Shown here: piece by piece, positions 1 to 5,898 of the stretch
How the letters are laid out: every line of letters begins with the position of its first letter
How positions within the stretch are numbered: the stretch's first letter is position 1
Source: WHSM01 sp050701635
GTDB lineage: Bacteria; Actinomycetota; Actinomycetes; Mycobacteriales; Micromonosporaceae
Assembly: GCA_050701635.1 (NCBI GenBank)
Contig: JBOGDF010000165.1
Coordinates: 1 to 12,096 of the forward strand
Length of the DNA: 12,096 nt
Reading direction: 5' to 3'
Notes under the pieces: generated by a model
What the model saw: the letters and a program-made list of their open reading frames with translations, nothing else
Database searches by the model: none
Told to the model about the DNA's origin: nothing
Position numbers and translations under genes: made by a program

Positions 1-30
1 CCAGGTGGTGCGTCGCAAGGCGGAGGAGGA

Positions 31-53
31 GCCAATACCGGTGTTGTATTGGC
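31..53. repeat. Inverted repeat, 8-bp perfect stem with 7-nt loop
   Basis: GCCAATAC at 31-38 is the exact reverse complement of GTATTGGC at 46-53. The stem is less GC-rich than the surroundings and no T-run follows on either strand. It may act as a terminator for a gene to the left or for the broken membrane gene to the right. Function is inferred only. Confidence 0.55.
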
Positions 54-84
54 GACGACGACAACGCCGCGAGGCGCCGGCTGG

Positions 85-115
85 GCGCCGGAATTCGCAA
101 GCGAATCTCTGGCGC
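85..115 (-). terminator. Interrupted hairpin just downstream of the broken membrane gene
   Basis: ATTCGC (93-98) pairs with GCGAAT (101-106) and, further out, GCGCC (85-89) pairs with GGCGC (111-115), giving an interrupted stem centred on 99-100. It starts seven bases past the TAG at 122-124 of the minus-strand gene, where a terminator is expected. There is no T-run, which is common in actinobacteria. Confidence 0.4.
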
Positions 116-121
116 AGGGCA

Positions 122-555
122 CTAGCTTCCCGCGGTACGCGTACCCGCGCGCAGCACGCTGACGCCGAGCGTGATCAGCCCGACCGCCAGCGACACCCCG
201 CCCACCCAGACCAGCCAGATCAGGCCGTTCGGGCGGGTCACGCCGTCGCCCATCGAGGAGAAGAAAAAGCCGGCCGGCATCAGCAGCGCCGCCAGCGGGA
301 TCCCCAGCCGCCCCACAAGGCCGACCACGCCGCGTAACCGGATCGCGTCGGCATACAGCAGGCGACCAGCGACAGGATCAGCAGTACGCCGGCGTGCGCG
401 TGCCCGGCGCGGGCGAACCCGAGCTGGAACGCCGTCACCTCCGTCGCGCCGCTGACAATGCTGACCAGGTAGAGGCCACCGGTTTCCACGGTGACGAGCG
501 CCAGCAGAAGGATGCCGGCGATGATGCGCGACTCGCGGGACAGTTCGACGCTCAC
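122..555 (-). pseudogene. Frameshifted small four-helix membrane protein, unknown family
   Basis: Two minus-strand frames join into one membrane protein. From GTG at 555 (preceded by GGGGGT at a good distance) the first frame gives 65 sensible residues with two hydrophobic helices (about 11-33 and 50-65), then turns into Trp/Arg-rich nonsense. The continuing frame resumes with LLYADAIRLRG and two more helices, ending at the TAG at 122-124. Rereading the C of the GCC codon at 361-363 restores the frame, so the simplest event is loss of one C from a CCC run. The repaired product would be 144 aa with four helices. I do not recognise the family. The break may be a true inactivation or a sequencing error; the second half still looks intact and protein-like, so any mutation is recent. 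Confidence 0.7.
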
Positions 556-584
556 GGTGTACCCCCAGCGACAGAGTTGATCTG

Positions 585-613
585 ATCGCATAATCCCATC
601 ACGCTGCCGTCAA
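585..613 (-). promoter_or_regulatory. Candidate promoter of the broken membrane gene
   Basis: On the minus strand TTGACG (608-613) is a good -35. The -10 is less clear: TGCGAT at 585-590 gives a 17-bp spacer, TATGCG at 587-592 a 15-bp spacer. Transcription would start near 578, leaving a short leader with GGGGGT before the GTG at 555. Confidence 0.4.
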
Positions 614-645
614 GCCGGCGTTCCCCGCCGAACCAGGTACGCAAC

Positions 646-681
646 GGGCCCCGCCTCCCTGGTAGGACGGAGGCGGGGCCC
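646..681 (-). terminator. Strong hairpin terminator of glnA
   Basis: A perfect 13-bp inverted repeat: 646-658 is the exact reverse complement of 669-681, with a 10-nt loop. It lies about 45 bases beyond the glnA stop and before the next minus-strand gene. The stem is nearly all G/C and is not followed by a T-run, as is common for actinobacterial terminators. It should separate glnA transcription from the membrane gene beyond it. Confidence 0.75.
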
Positions 682-696
682 TGCGTTGGGCTGCGC

Positions 697-738
697 TTAG
701 ACGTCGCGGTTTAGACGTCGCGGTTTAGACGTCGTAGT
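697..738. repeat. 14-bp tandem triplication spanning the glnA stop codon
   Basis: TTAGACGTCGCGGT occurs at 697-710 and 711-724, and a third copy at 725-738 differs only near its end (TTAGACGTCGTAGT). The third copy holds the last glnA codons (Asp-Val-stop on the minus strand), so the sequence GACGTCTAA is present three times. Because 14 is not a multiple of three, the extra copies lie in different frames. It looks like slipped-strand duplication of the gene end. Confidence 0.9.
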
Positions 739-2149
739 ACAGCGAGAACTCGTGCGGGGTCGGACGCACCCGGATCGGGTCGACCTCGTTCTCGGTCTTC
801 CACTCGATCCAGGTCTCGATCAGGTCGGGGGTGAACACGCCACCCTCGAGCAGGTACTCGTGGTCGCCCTCCAGGGCGGTGAGCACCTCCGGCAGCGAAC
901 CCGGCACCTGCTTGAGCCCGGCGAACTCCTCCGGGGGCAGCTCGTACAGGTCCTTGTCCACCGGCTCCGGCGGCTCGACCTTGTTCTTGATGCCGTCCAG
1001 GCCAGCCATCAGCATCGCCGAGAAGGCGAGATATGGGTTGGACGACGGGTCCGGCACCCGGAACTCGACGCGCTTGGCCTTCGCGTCGTTGCCGGTGACC
1101 GGGATCCGGGTGCACGCGGACCGGTTGCGCTGCGAGTAGACCAGGTTGACCGGTGCCTCGAATCCCGGCACCAGCCGGCGGTACGAGTTGACCGTCGGGT
1201 TGGTGAAGGCGAGCAGCGACGGCGCGTGGTGCAGCAGACCGCCGATGTACCAGCGAGCCGTGTCGGAGAGCCCGGCGTACCCGGCCTCGTCGTAGAACAG
1301 CGGCTCGTTGTCCCGCCACAGACTCTGGTGGCAGTGCATGCCGGAGCCGTTGTCGCCGTAGAGCGGCTTCGGCATGAAGGTCGCCGACTTGCCGGCGGCC
1401 CACGCGGTGTTCTTCACGACGTACTTGAACAGCTGCAGGTTGTCCGCGCAGTGCAGCAGCGTGGAGAACTGGAAGTTGATCTCAGCCTGGCCGGCGGTGC
1501 CTACCTCGTGGTGCGCCCGCTCGACGGTCAGCCCGACGTCTATCAGGGTACGGGTGATCTTGTCGCGCAGGTCGGCGAAGTGGTCCAGCGGCGGCACCGG
1601 GAAGTAGCCGCCCTTGTACTTCGGCTTGTAGCCCCGGTTGCCGCCGTCTTCCTCGCGGCCGCTGTTCCAGGCGCCCTCGATCGAGTCGACGTGGTAGTAC
1701 GCCTCGTGCTGGTTGTCGTCGAACCGGATCGAGTCGAAGACGTAGAACTCGGCTTCCGGGCCGAAGTACGCGGTGGTCGCGACACCGCTCGAGGCGAGGT
1801 ACGTCTCAGCCTTCTTCGCGATGTTGCGCGGGTCCCGGCTGTACGGCTCACGGGTGAACGGATCGTGGATGAAGAAGTTCAACGCGACGGTCTTCTCGGC
1901 GCGGAAGGGGTCCACGAACGCCGTGGTGGCGTCGGGCAGCAGCAGCATGTCGGACTCGTGGATCTGCTGGAAGCCGCGGATCGAGGAGCCGTCGAAGGCC
2001 AGCCCTTCGTTGAACACCTTCTCGCTGAACGACTCGACCGGCACGTTGAAGTGCTGCATCACGCCCGGCAGGTCGCAGAACCGTACGTCGATGAACTTCA
2101 CGCTCTCGTCGGTGAGGTAGCGCAGAAGCTCTTCGGAGTTGGCGAACAC
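725..2149 (-). CDS. glnA: Glutamine synthetase type I (GlnA1)
   Basis: ATP-dependent ligation of ammonia to glutamate, the main cytoplasmic ammonia-assimilating step; the enzyme is a dodecamer. The 474-aa length fits GSI-beta. Visible landmarks: DGSSIRGF at 53-60, the PEAEF metal-ligand motif at 131-135, HHEVGTAGQAE at 213-223, NGSGMHCHQ at 267-275, NPTVNSYRRLVPGFEAP from about 317, and Tyr402 in KDLYELPPEE, the adenylylation tyrosine (Tyr397 in E. coli). The enzyme is therefore probably controlled by GlnE. The start is GTG at 2149 with GGAGGAG just upstream. A GlnR box lies about 100 bp upstream, a 13-bp hairpin terminator follows, and the stop lies in a tandem repeat. Identification is secure. 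Confidence 0.98.
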   Translation of the reverse strand: MFANSEELLRYLTDESVKFIDVRFCDLPGVMQHFNVPVESFSEKVFNEGLAFDGSSIRGFQQIHESDMLLLPDATTAFVDPFRAEKTVALNFFIHDPFTREPYSRDPRNIAKKAETYLASSGVATTAYFGPEAEFYVFDSIRFDDNQHEAYYHVDSIEGAWNSGREEDGGNRGYKPKYKGGYFPVPPLDHFADLRDKITRTLIDVGLTVERAHHEVGTAGQAEINFQFSTLLHCADNLQLFKYVVKNTAWAAGKSATFMPKPLYGDNGSGMHCHQSLWRDNEPLFYDEAGYAGLSDTARWYIGGLLHHAPSLLAFTNPTVNSYRRLVPGFEAPVNLVYSQRNRSACTRIPVTGNDAKAKRVEFRVPDPSSNPYLAFSAMLMAGLDGIKNKVEPPEPVDKDLYELPPEEFAGLKQVPGSLPEVLTALEGDHEYLLEGGVFTPDLIETWIEWKTENEVDPIRVRPTPHEFSLYYDV

Positions 2150-2205
2150 TCGTACTCCTCCAGGTCCGATGGCGGGAAGTTGCCCAGGTAGGGGGTCCTA
2201 GCGTT

Positions 2206-2220
2206 CCGAGTTTGACTCGG
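2206..2220. repeat. Palindrome in the glnA leader
   Basis: CCGAGT-TTG-ACTCGG is a perfect 6-bp inverted repeat with a 3-nt centre. It lies between the predicted glnA -10 and the glnA start, within the likely leader. It could be a small RNA hairpin or an operator; nothing in the sequence decides this. Confidence 0.5.
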
Positions 2221-2232
2221 CCACTAGCAGCG

Positions 2233-2238
2233 AACGTA
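2233..2238 (-). promoter_or_regulatory. Candidate -10 of the glnA promoter
   Basis: TACGTT on the minus strand fits the actinobacterial TANNNT pattern. No TTGAC-like -35 stands at the usual spacing; the downstream part of the GlnR box occupies that place, as expected for an activator-dependent promoter. The predicted start near 2226 gives a leader of about 75 nt. Confidence 0.45.
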
Positions 2239-2248
2239 TGCACAGCTC

Positions 2249-2286
2249 GTTGCCCACCGGTGTCTCGATTGTTTCGTCGATGTAAC
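2249..2286 (-). promoter_or_regulatory. GlnR-binding box upstream of glnA
   Basis: Read on the minus strand: GTTAC (2286-2282), six bases, GAAAC (2275-2271), six bases, GACAC (2264-2260), six bases, GCAAC (2253-2249). This matches the known actinobacterial GlnR pattern gTnAC-n6-GaAAC-n6-gTnAC-n6-GaAAC with exact 11-bp spacing. The first two sites are perfect and the other two deviate by one base each. GlnR is the OmpR-type nitrogen regulator of these bacteria. The box lies in the divergent gap, so it could also influence the RDD gene. Confidence 0.85.
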
Positions 2287-2341
2287 GCGCCTCGGTGACC
2301 CCCGCCTCACCGTACGCCGGAGCACCCGATCTCGGGTCGGA

Positions 2342-2347
2342 TACGCT
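2342..2347 (+). promoter_or_regulatory. Candidate -10 of the RDD gene (leaderless)
   Basis: TACGCT fits TANNNT and ends seven bases before the GTG at 2355, so transcription would begin at the start codon. No good -35 is seen. It supports the 2355 start over the upstream GTG at 2295. Confidence 0.45.
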
Positions 2348-2354
2348 GCGCTGC

Positions 2355-2759
2355 GTGGCCGGCGCTGACGAGAATCCCCGTACCGACTCCGAGACCAGCG
2401 AGCAGGAGACCGCCAGCTACGGCGCACGGTTCCTGGCGCTGATGGTCGACTGGGTGCTGTGCCTGATGCTGGCGGGCCTGGTGACCCGCCCGCCCGCCAC
2501 CGGCCTGTGGGTGTACCCGATCCTGATCGCCGAGTACGGCTTCTTCGTCGGCCTCTATGGACAGACCCCCGGAATGTGGTTGGCGAAGGTACGGTGCGCC
2601 TCCGCCGACGACCCCGGCCGCCCGATCGGCGTGCCCCGGGCGGTGCTCCGGACGATCCTGATGTGCCTGGTGGTGCCCGTACTGATCATGGACCGGTACG
2701 GCCGCGGCCTGCACGACCGCGCCGTGGGTTCGGTCATGCTGACCGCTCCCAGGGGCTAA
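2355..2759 (+). CDS. RDD family membrane protein
   Basis: Small integral membrane protein with one RDD domain. The defining residues are visible: Arg in YGARFLALMVDW, Asp in the same helix, and DRYGRGLHDRAVGSVML near the C-terminus. Three hydrophobic segments (LALMVDWVLCLMLAGLV, LWVYPILIAEYGFFVGL, VLRTILMCLVVPVLIM) follow an acidic, Ser/Thr-rich N-terminus. RDD proteins are often linked to ion or solute transport, but substrate and role are unknown here. From GTG 2355 the protein is 134 aa; an in-frame GTG at 2295 would add 20 residues of unconserved look. I prefer 2355 because a TANNNT element sits seven bases before it. It corresponds to the RDD gene beside glnA1 in mycobacteria and converges on the DUF4191 gene with only 3 bp between stops. 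Confidence 0.88.
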   Translation: MAGADENPRTDSETSEQETASYGARFLALMVDWVLCLMLAGLVTRPPATGLWVYPILIAEYGFFVGLYGQTPGMWLAKVRCASADDPGRPIGVPRAVLRTILMCLVVPVLIMDRYGRGLHDRAVGSVMLTAPRG

Positions 2760-2762
2760 CCG

Positions 2763-3479
2763 CTAACGCCCTCGCATGGCGCGGTTCATGCCTTTGGGTC
2801 GCATGTTCTTCGGGATCGGGCCCTTGGGCATCTGCGGTCGGGTGCCGAGTGCGGTGAGCCGGGTGTCGAGCGCGTTGATCTGCTTGCCGGTGATGTTGCG
2901 GGGCAGCTTCACCAGCTTGTTGCGCAGCTTGCGGATCGGCACCTGACCCTCGTCGCTGCCGATCGTGAAGTCGTAGATCGGGACGTCGCCGACCACCTTC
3001 GACAGCCGCTTCTTCTCCTGGCCGAGCAGGCCGCGTACCCGCCCAGGGGCGCCTTCGGCCACCAGCACCACACCGGGCTTGCCGAGCACCCGGTGTACGA
3101 AGTCCTGCTGTGTGGTGGCCTGGACGGCGGCCTTGACCCGCCAGTCGCCACGCATCGTCTCCAGGATCGCCGCGGCGGCGCCCGGCTGGCCCTCGGCCTC
3201 GGTCATCATCGCCTTGTTGGCGCGCAGGTTGAGCACCATCATCACGGCGAGCAGCGAGCCCAGGACGCCGAGCACCACCCAGATCACCGCGCTGATCGTG
3301 TTGCCGCTCCACGACTCTGGGGCGAACAACACGAACGCCACCGCGGCCGCGATCGGCACCAGGGCAGCGAGAGCCGCCAGCGGTACGAACAGCTTGTCGC
3401 GCTTGGCGGTATAGCTGAACGCCATACCGATCTGCTTGAGCCGGTCGGTGAAGGAGGGTTTCGCGGGCGCCTTGGCCAT
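2763..3479 (-). CDS. DUF4191 domain membrane protein
   Basis: Conserved actinobacterial protein of unknown function (DUF4191; counterpart of M. tuberculosis Rv2219, next to lipA there as well). The 238-aa protein has a Lys-rich N-terminus, two adjacent membrane helices (about 31-53 and 62-85), then a cytoplasmic domain with motifs such as RANKAMMTEAEGQPGAAA (87-104) and VVLVAEGAPGRVRGLL, and a very basic tail (KGPIPKNMRPKGMNRAMRGR) that could bind RNA or lipid head groups. ATG at 3479 has no clear ribosome site, but TAGACT ends seven bases upstream, suggesting a leaderless transcript. The persistent link with lipA hints at a role in lipoylation or the envelope; that is inference. Confidence 0.9.
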   Translation of the reverse strand: MAKAPAKPSFTDRLKQIGMAFSYTAKRDKLFVPLAALAALVPIAAAVAFVLFAPESWSGNTISAVIWVVLGVLGSLLAVMMVLNLRANKAMMTEAEGQPGAAAAILETMRGDWRVKAAVQATTQQDFVHRVLGKPGVVLVAEGAPGRVRGLLGQEKKRLSKVVGDVPIYDFTIGSDEGQVPIRKLRNKLVKLPRNITGKQINALDTRLTALGTRPQMPKGPIPKNMRPKGMNRAMRGR

Positions 3480-3486
3480 GTCGGCG

Positions 3487-3492
3487 AGTCTA
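3487..3492 (-). promoter_or_regulatory. Candidate -10 of the DUF4191 gene (leaderless)
   Basis: TAGACT on the minus strand, seven bases before the ATG at 3479, which would place the transcription start on the start codon. No convincing -35. Confidence 0.5.
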
Positions 3493-3582
3493 TCCCGTCG
3501 CGGTGGTACGCCGATCGCCCGGTCCGGGGCGGCCGCGGCAATCTGGCACTGTCACGGGATGGCCGGGTTCGCCGGAGCTTTG

Positions 3583-3588
3583 TATGGT
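3583..3588 (+). promoter_or_regulatory. Candidate -10 of the proline-rich membrane protein gene
   Basis: TATGGT fits TANNNT and lies about 37 bases before the GTG at 3625, giving a leader of roughly 28 nt that includes the ribosome site GGGGAGGAG. The -35 region is not recognisable. Confidence 0.4.
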
Positions 3589-3624
3589 CGGCGGGCGGTG
3601 CTCGTGGACCAGGGGAGGAGACTC

Positions 3625-4602
3625 GTGCAGTACGGGGGATGGCAGCAACGACCCGCTCCAGGTCAACCGCCGCCGCGACAACCGACGCCGCCTCAGGCGC
3701 CGCGTCGGCAACCGCCGGTGCCGCATCAGCAGCGGCCGGCCGCACCGGCGGGGTACGGACCCGGACCGGCCCCGGGCTACGGGCCGGTGCCCGCGGGCCA
3801 TGGGCCGGGGCCTGGGCCTGGGCCTGGGCCGGCGGCATACCCGGGGGCGGCCGCGCATCCCGGGGTGGGGCAGTTCGACCCGCTGTCGTCGGCGGATCCG
3901 GTGCCGTCCTGGCCGGACGACGCCGGCTACACGCCTGGCGGCCCGCCGCAGCTGGCGCTCTCGACGGAAACCGGCGCCACCGGGGCGTGGCCGACGGAGC
4001 TGGGTGGCCTGCCGCCGATCGGTCCGAGTGTCACGGAGCCGAAGCTGAGCCTCCGGATCCTGATGCCCGCCGCGGCGGCGCTGCTGATCGCCGTGGGATT
4101 CCTGGTGCCGTGGACCGAGCGCGGCGACGGGTTCTTCAGTGTCGCGTCGGTCTTCGCCGACCGCGGCGTACGGGATTTCGGCGACTTCTACCTGCTCTGC
4201 TTCGCCGGCCCGATGGCGCTGATCGCGCTGCTGGCCGGGTTCGCGGCTGGCACCGACCTCAAGCCGGTGAAGCTGGTGCAGCTGGGGATCGCGGTAGTCG
4301 CGCTGGGGATCGCCGCGCTGTACGGGTTGACGGCGTCGCCCAGCTTCGTACCGCTGGCGATCGGGTTCGCGCTGGTCAACCTGCTGTGGGCGATCGCGAT
4401 CGGGATCAGCAAGCGGCTGGTGCTGCGGGTGACCGCCGCGAGCTACCTGGTCGTCTGCGTGCTGCTGCACGCTGGCACGTTGGCGACCTGGGATGCGCCG
4501 TGGCTGTCGGGGATGGCGTACCTGCCGGTGCTCGGCTACCTGGTCGGTGCCGTGGGCGCCGCTATCGGACCCCGGTACGAGCAGGCGTACCGCTCTCTGT
4601 GA
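3625..4602 (+). CDS. Proline/glycine-rich N-terminus with six-helix membrane domain, unknown function
   Basis: Unrecognised membrane protein of 325 aa. Residues 1-80 are low-complexity Pro/Gln/Gly (PPPRQPTPPQAP and a GPGPGPGPG run at 60-69), a long cytoplasmic-type tail typical of many actinobacterial membrane proteins. After a spacer come six predicted helices at about 143-163, 189-208, 216-235, 241-262, 268-288 and 294-314. I see no catalytic motif. GTG at 3625 is chosen because GGGGAGGAG lies just upstream; a longer reading from 3436 would overlap the DUF4191 start and lacks such a site. The 3' end overlaps the convergent 78-aa gene by 41 bp. The proline-rich tail may bind partners or be disordered; no function can be assigned. 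Confidence 0.85.
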   Translation: MQYGGWQQRPAPGQPPPRQPTPPQAPRRQPPVPHQQRPAAPAGYGPGPAPGYGPVPAGHGPGPGPGPGPAAYPGAAAHPGVGQFDPLSSADPVPSWPDDAGYTPGGPPQLALSTETGATGAWPTELGGLPPIGPSVTEPKLSLRILMPAAAALLIAVGFLVPWTERGDGFFSVASVFADRGVRDFGDFYLLCFAGPMALIALLAGFAAGTDLKPVKLVQLGIAVVALGIAALYGLTASPSFVPLAIGFALVNLLWAIAIGISKRLVLRVTAASYLVVCVLLHAGTLATWDAPWLSGMAYLPVLGYLVGAVGAAIGPRYEQAYRSL

Positions 4603-4798
4603 GGGGCGGCCGGCTGGCGTGGGCGATGGCCGCGAAGACGGCGTCCACCTCGCGGCGTTCCTGAGCCCGGCTCTGCGCCTCGGCGAGGGCGCTGCGCGCG
4701 TTGTCGATGGCGGTCTGGTGCGAGGTCTGGCCGGCGGCGGTAAGCACACCCGCGGCGAATCGGCCGACTGCCCTGGCTGCTGAAATGATGTCACCCAC
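4562..4798 (-). CDS. Small hypothetical protein, 78 aa
   Basis: Not recognised. A Gly/Ala-rich hydrophobic start (GDIISAARAVGRFAAGVLTAAG) is followed by a likely amphipathic helix with heptad-like Ala and charged residues (IDNARSALAEAQSRAQERREVDAVFAAIAHA), then a flexible tail. The codons have high third-position G/C in the first 60 residues, which favours a real gene. The start is GTG at 4798 with only a weak GAAGAT upstream. The last 41 bp overlap antisense to the end of the convergent membrane protein gene. It lies just downstream of lipA in the same direction, 88 bp away, so co-transcription is possible. Confidence 0.6.
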   Translation of the reverse strand: MGDIISAARAVGRFAAGVLTAAGQTSHQTAIDNARSALAEAQSRAQERREVDAVFAAIAHASRPPLTESGTPARTGVR

Positions 4799-4869
4799 GG
4801 CTACATCTTCGTCGCACCGAGTTTCGGGCGTGTGACCGGGCCGTTTCTATGCAAGGTCTGTCACAGGAA

Positions 4870-4888
4870 GACCGGCAGGTAACCGGTC
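4870..4888 (-). terminator. Weak hairpin at the lipA stop
   Basis: GACCGG (4870-4875) pairs with CCGGTC (4883-4888) around a 7-nt loop, overlapping the lipA TGA. The stem is short and has no T-run, so it may only slow transcription toward the 78-aa gene. Confidence 0.25.
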
Positions 4889-5822
4889 AAGGGGTGCTCT
4901 GGCGGGCCTGGATCGCCTGCTGGTAGAGCCGACCCGCCCGGTACGAGGAGCGCACCAGCGGCCCGGACATCACGCCGACGAAGCCCAGCTCGGTGGCCTC
5001 GGCCTGCAGCTCGACGAACTCCTCGGGCTTCACCCAGCGGTCCACCGGGTGGTGGCGGGGAGTCGGTCGCAGGTACTGCGTGATGGTCAGCAGCTCGCAG
5101 CCGGCGTCCACCAGATCGCGCATCGCCTGGCTGATCTCGGCCCGCTCCTCGCCCATCCCGAGGATCAGGTTGGACTTGGTCACCAGCCCCGCGGCGCGGG
5201 CCTGCGAGATGACGTCCAGCGAGCGGTCGTACCGGAACGCGGGGCGGATCCGCTTGAAGATCCGCGGCACCGTCTCGATGTTGTGGGCGAGCACCTCCGG
5301 CGCCGACCCGAACACCTCGGCCAGCAGCTCCGGTACGGCGTTGAAGTCCGGGATCAGCAGCTCGACGCCGCATCCGGGGAGTGCCGCGTGGATCTGCCGT
5401 ACGGTCTCGGCGTACAGCCAGGCGCCGCCGTCGGCGAGATCGTCGCGGGCTACGCCGGTGATGGTGGCGTACTTGAGCCCCATGGTGGCGACCGACTCGG
5501 CGACCCGGCGCGGCTCGTCGGTGTCCAGCTCGGCGGGCTTTCCGGTGTCGATCTGGCAGAAGTCGCAGCGCCGGGTGCACTGGTCGCCGCCGATCAGGAA
5601 GGTGGCTTCGCGGTCTTCCCAGCACTCGTAGATGTTGGGGCAGCCGGCCTCTTGGCAGACGGTGTGCAGGCCTTCCCGGCGTACCAACCCTTTGAGCTCG
5701 GTGTACTCCGGGCCCATCTTCGCCCTGACCTTGATCCAGGGCGGTTTCCGCTCGATCGGGGTCTGCGCGTTGCGGGCCTCGACACGGAGCAGACGGCGCC
5801 CCTCGGGCTGTACGACGGTCAC
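4887..5822 (-). CDS. lipA: Lipoyl synthase LipA
   Basis: Radical-SAM enzyme that inserts two sulfurs into the octanoyl group on lipoyl domains, completing lipoate made in place. The 311-aa length is normal. The auxiliary cluster cysteines are C56, C61 and C67 (CX4CX5C); the radical-SAM cysteines are C82, C86 and C89 (CX3CX2C in CTRRCDFC). The C-terminal RSSYRAG at 291-297 carries the serine that binds the auxiliary cluster, which is consumed as sulfur donor. The start is GTG at 5822; TAGGGT ends six bases upstream and may be a -10 for a leaderless transcript, or its AGGG a ribosome site. Targets include the E2 protein encoded at the right end of the window. lipB lies two genes away. Confidence 0.97.
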   Translation of the reverse strand: MTVVQPEGRRLLRVEARNAQTPIERKPPWIKVRAKMGPEYTELKGLVRREGLHTVCQEAGCPNIYECWEDREATFLIGGDQCTRRCDFCQIDTGKPAELDTDEPRRVAESVATMGLKYATITGVARDDLADGGAWLYAETVRQIHAALPGCGVELLIPDFNAVPELLAEVFGSAPEVLAHNIETVPRIFKRIRPAFRYDRSLDVISQARAAGLVTKSNLILGMGEERAEISQAMRDLVDAGCELLTITQYLRPTPRHHPVDRWVKPEEFVELQAEATELGFVGVMSGPLVRSSYRAGRLYQQAIQARQSTP

Positions 5823-5828
5823 GGCGCA

Positions 5829-5834
5829 ACCCTA
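5829..5834 (-). promoter_or_regulatory. Candidate -10 of lipA (leaderless), or ribosome site
   Basis: TAGGGT on the minus strand, six bases before the GTG at 5822. It fits TANNNT at leaderless spacing; the AGGG within it could instead pair with 16S rRNA. The sequence cannot separate these. Confidence 0.4.
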
Positions 5835-5858
5835 ACGCGAGTCCGCCCGGGGACCTCC

Positions 5859-5885
5859 GCCAGCCGGGCGTGAGCTGGCTCGCCC
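5859..5885 (-). terminator. Competing hairpins between degV and lipA
   Basis: GCCAGC (5859-5864) pairs with GCTGGC (5874-5879), and alternatively GGGCG (5866-5870) with CGCCC (5881-5885). The two stems exclude each other. They sit 14 or more bases past the degV stop in a 76-bp gap. A weak terminator or attenuator-like element is possible. Confidence 0.25.
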
Positions 5886-5898
5886 AGCGGGCCGGGGC

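Larger units (their letters stand above)
1..121. other. Left-edge region without a convincing gene, rich in inverted repeats
   Basis: I see no credible gene here. Frame 1 on the plus strand is open from the edge to a TGA at 160-162 and would encode a glycine/threonine-rich tail, but its third codon positions are much less G/C-rich than the neighbouring genes and it would overlap the end of the next gene by 41 bases. It could still be the C-terminus of a convergent gene entering from the left. The stretch holds two separate hairpins (31-53 and 85-115), plausibly the transcription end point for both sides. Confidence 0.5.

Noticed and set aside
355..366. Programmed -1 frameshift in the small membrane gene
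   Set aside because: No X-XXY-YYZ slippery heptamer and no obvious stimulatory stem just downstream; loss of one C is simpler.
697..738. CRISPR-like or regulatory array at the repeats near glnA
   Set aside because: Units of 14 bp without spacers are a simple tandem repeat. The other repeats in the window (8882-8927, 12000-12065) are likewise spacer-free.
752..2191. Long plus-strand open frame (479 codons) across glnA
   Set aside because: It is antisense to a clear glutamine synthetase gene; its Arg/Val/Gly-rich translation is typical of shadow frames in high-GC DNA.
2212..2242. Plus-strand promoter TTGACT with TATGCA for the RDD gene
   Set aside because: The spacer is 19 bp, the -10 lacks the final T, and the TTGACT is part of a palindrome; the TACGCT at leaderless spacing fits better.
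3093..4664. Long plus-strand open frame (523 codons) over the DUF4191 and membrane protein genes
   Set aside because: It runs across two genes with better protein features and ribosome sites and has an Arg/Gly/Ala-rich composition without domains.
3490..4794. Long minus-strand open frame (434 codons) antisense to the six-helix membrane protein
   Set aside because: The translation is Arg/Gln/Pro-rich with no helices or motifs, while the plus strand gives six clean membrane segments after a strong ribosome site.
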